A stretch of DNA of 32,512 bases from Acanthaster planci (Eukaryota; Echinodermata; Asteroidea; Valvatida; Acanthasteridae): contig NW_019091656.1 in NCBI RefSeq assembly GCF_001949145.1, positions 187,906-220,417 of the forward strand, read 5' to 3'. The translations under genes were made by a program, and so were the position numbers. Shown here in pieces: positions 31,781 to 32,512 of the stretch (positions are counted from its first letter, which is position 1; every line of letters begins with the position of its first letter). The notes beneath the pieces were generated by a model. The model saw nothing but the letters and a program-made list of their open reading frames with translations, was not told where the DNA came from and did not search any database.

Positions 31781-32141
31781 GTGCTGCAGCCTCTGGCTAG
31801 TTGCTCCCACAGGCAGCTGGCAGTAATACTGGCATCTATGTGGAGAGTGCTGCAGCCTCTAGCTAGTTGCTCCCACAGGCAGCTGGCAGTAATACAGGCA
31901 TCTATGTGGGGAGTGCTGCAGCCTCTAGCTAGTCGCTCTCACAGGCAGCTGGCAGTAATACAGGCATCTATGCATGGAGTGCTCCAGCCTCTAGCTAGTT
32001 GCTTCCACAGGCAGCCGGCAGTAATACAGGCATCTATGTGGGGAGTGCTGCGGCCTCTAGATAGTTGCTTCCACAGGCAGCCTGCAGTAATACAGGCATC
32101 TATGTGGGGAGTGCTGCAGCCTCTAGTTAGTTGCACCCACT
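31781..32141. repeat. 66-bp minisatellite, about 5.5 copies
   Basis: Units begin at 31781, 31847, 31913, 31979, 32045 and 32111 (partial) with GTGCT(g/c)C(a/g)GCCTCT and contain CACAGGCAGC and TAATACAGGCATCTATG. Because 66 is a multiple of 3, open frames run through on both strands as 22-residue repeats (for example VLQPLASCSHRQLAVIQASM on plus). The frames start and stop with the array and have no flanking coding sequence, so they are probably a by-product. Confidence 0.92.
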
Positions 32142-32512
32142 GGCATATCAATCACTAATTTACAGGTAAATCAACTGAGTTAAAGCCAGGCCTTCTATAA
32201 AGCCACTTTACACAGACAACTGGTGACTGAAGTGGCAGTGGAAACTATGCAGAGCAGTTTTGAAAATATGGTACACATGAATCAGTAACCTACCTATATC
32301 ATGAAATCTTGTAAGGTACTAATAGGGCATAATTGAGCTGACTCATTGTGGCATCTCTTGAAAAATTGCTTTGGTTTCTGAACAGTGGATAACTCCCGTA
32401 CCAAAGGATTTGTCTGCTTTAAGTTGAAATAGTCCCATAGGGAATTTTTGTGTTTAATGTTTTTTTCTTACTGTGCAGAATTCAATTACATCTCATCAGT
32501 ATAAATGGACCC
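32142..32512. other. Non-coding right end
   Basis: No supported features on either strand. Confidence 0.45.

Noticed and set aside
31781-32158. 125-codon repeat protein
   Set aside because: The frame is defined only by the 66-bp array and has no coding sequence outside it.

Overview
This window looks like nuclear DNA of a marine invertebrate. The background is AT-rich and coding density is low. Reading frames are cut into short exons with GT-AG borders, and no operon-like packing is seen. The palindromes TACATGTA/ACATGTAC and TAGGCCTA recur throughout; I associate that combination with echinoderms and related marine invertebrates, but the species call is tentative. No tRNA, rRNA or CRISPR array was seen.

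Nearly every recognisable coding piece lies on the minus strand. From high to low coordinate these are: a coiled-coil gene with a PHD-like zinc cluster (25378-24201); an unrecognised gene piece (23180-22640); a MULE-type transposase-derived gene (22263-20350) with intact splice sites but at least three in-frame TAA codons; a multi-exon gene with a KMT5A-like SET domain followed by a BRCT domain (20103-15990); a GC-rich, 5'-truncated Ty3/gypsy-like LTR retrotransposon fragment (about 14760-11526); a coiled-coil/BEN-domain gene remnant (10003-9472); a second MULE-like transposase remnant (8290-7566); a paralogous half SET domain with the same exon lengths and phases (4061-3617, possible first exon at 6721-6689); and a decayed member of a large unnamed invertebrate protein family (2905-158).

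The plus strand carries little: the 3' end of a non-LTR retrotransposon (about 26935-27290) and a few weak short frames. A MITE-like foldback element lies at 27635-27855, and tandem arrays with periods of 128, 125 and 66 bp lie at 10331, 28306 and 31781.

The most interesting object is the SET-BRCT gene. Seven consecutive exons join with matching phases and canonical borders to give SET, a linker and BRCT, broken only by one 1-nt frameshift and one TGA. Nearby chromatin-type domains (SET, BRCT, PHD-like, BEN) sit beside MULE-type transposase remnants in the same orientation. This may be a graveyard of domesticated-transposon gene families or parts of very large mobile elements; the sequence alone does not decide. 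Most frames show the same mild decay (single indels, often in homopolymers, plus nonsense codons with splice sites retained), so assembly error should be excluded before calling each one a pseudogene.
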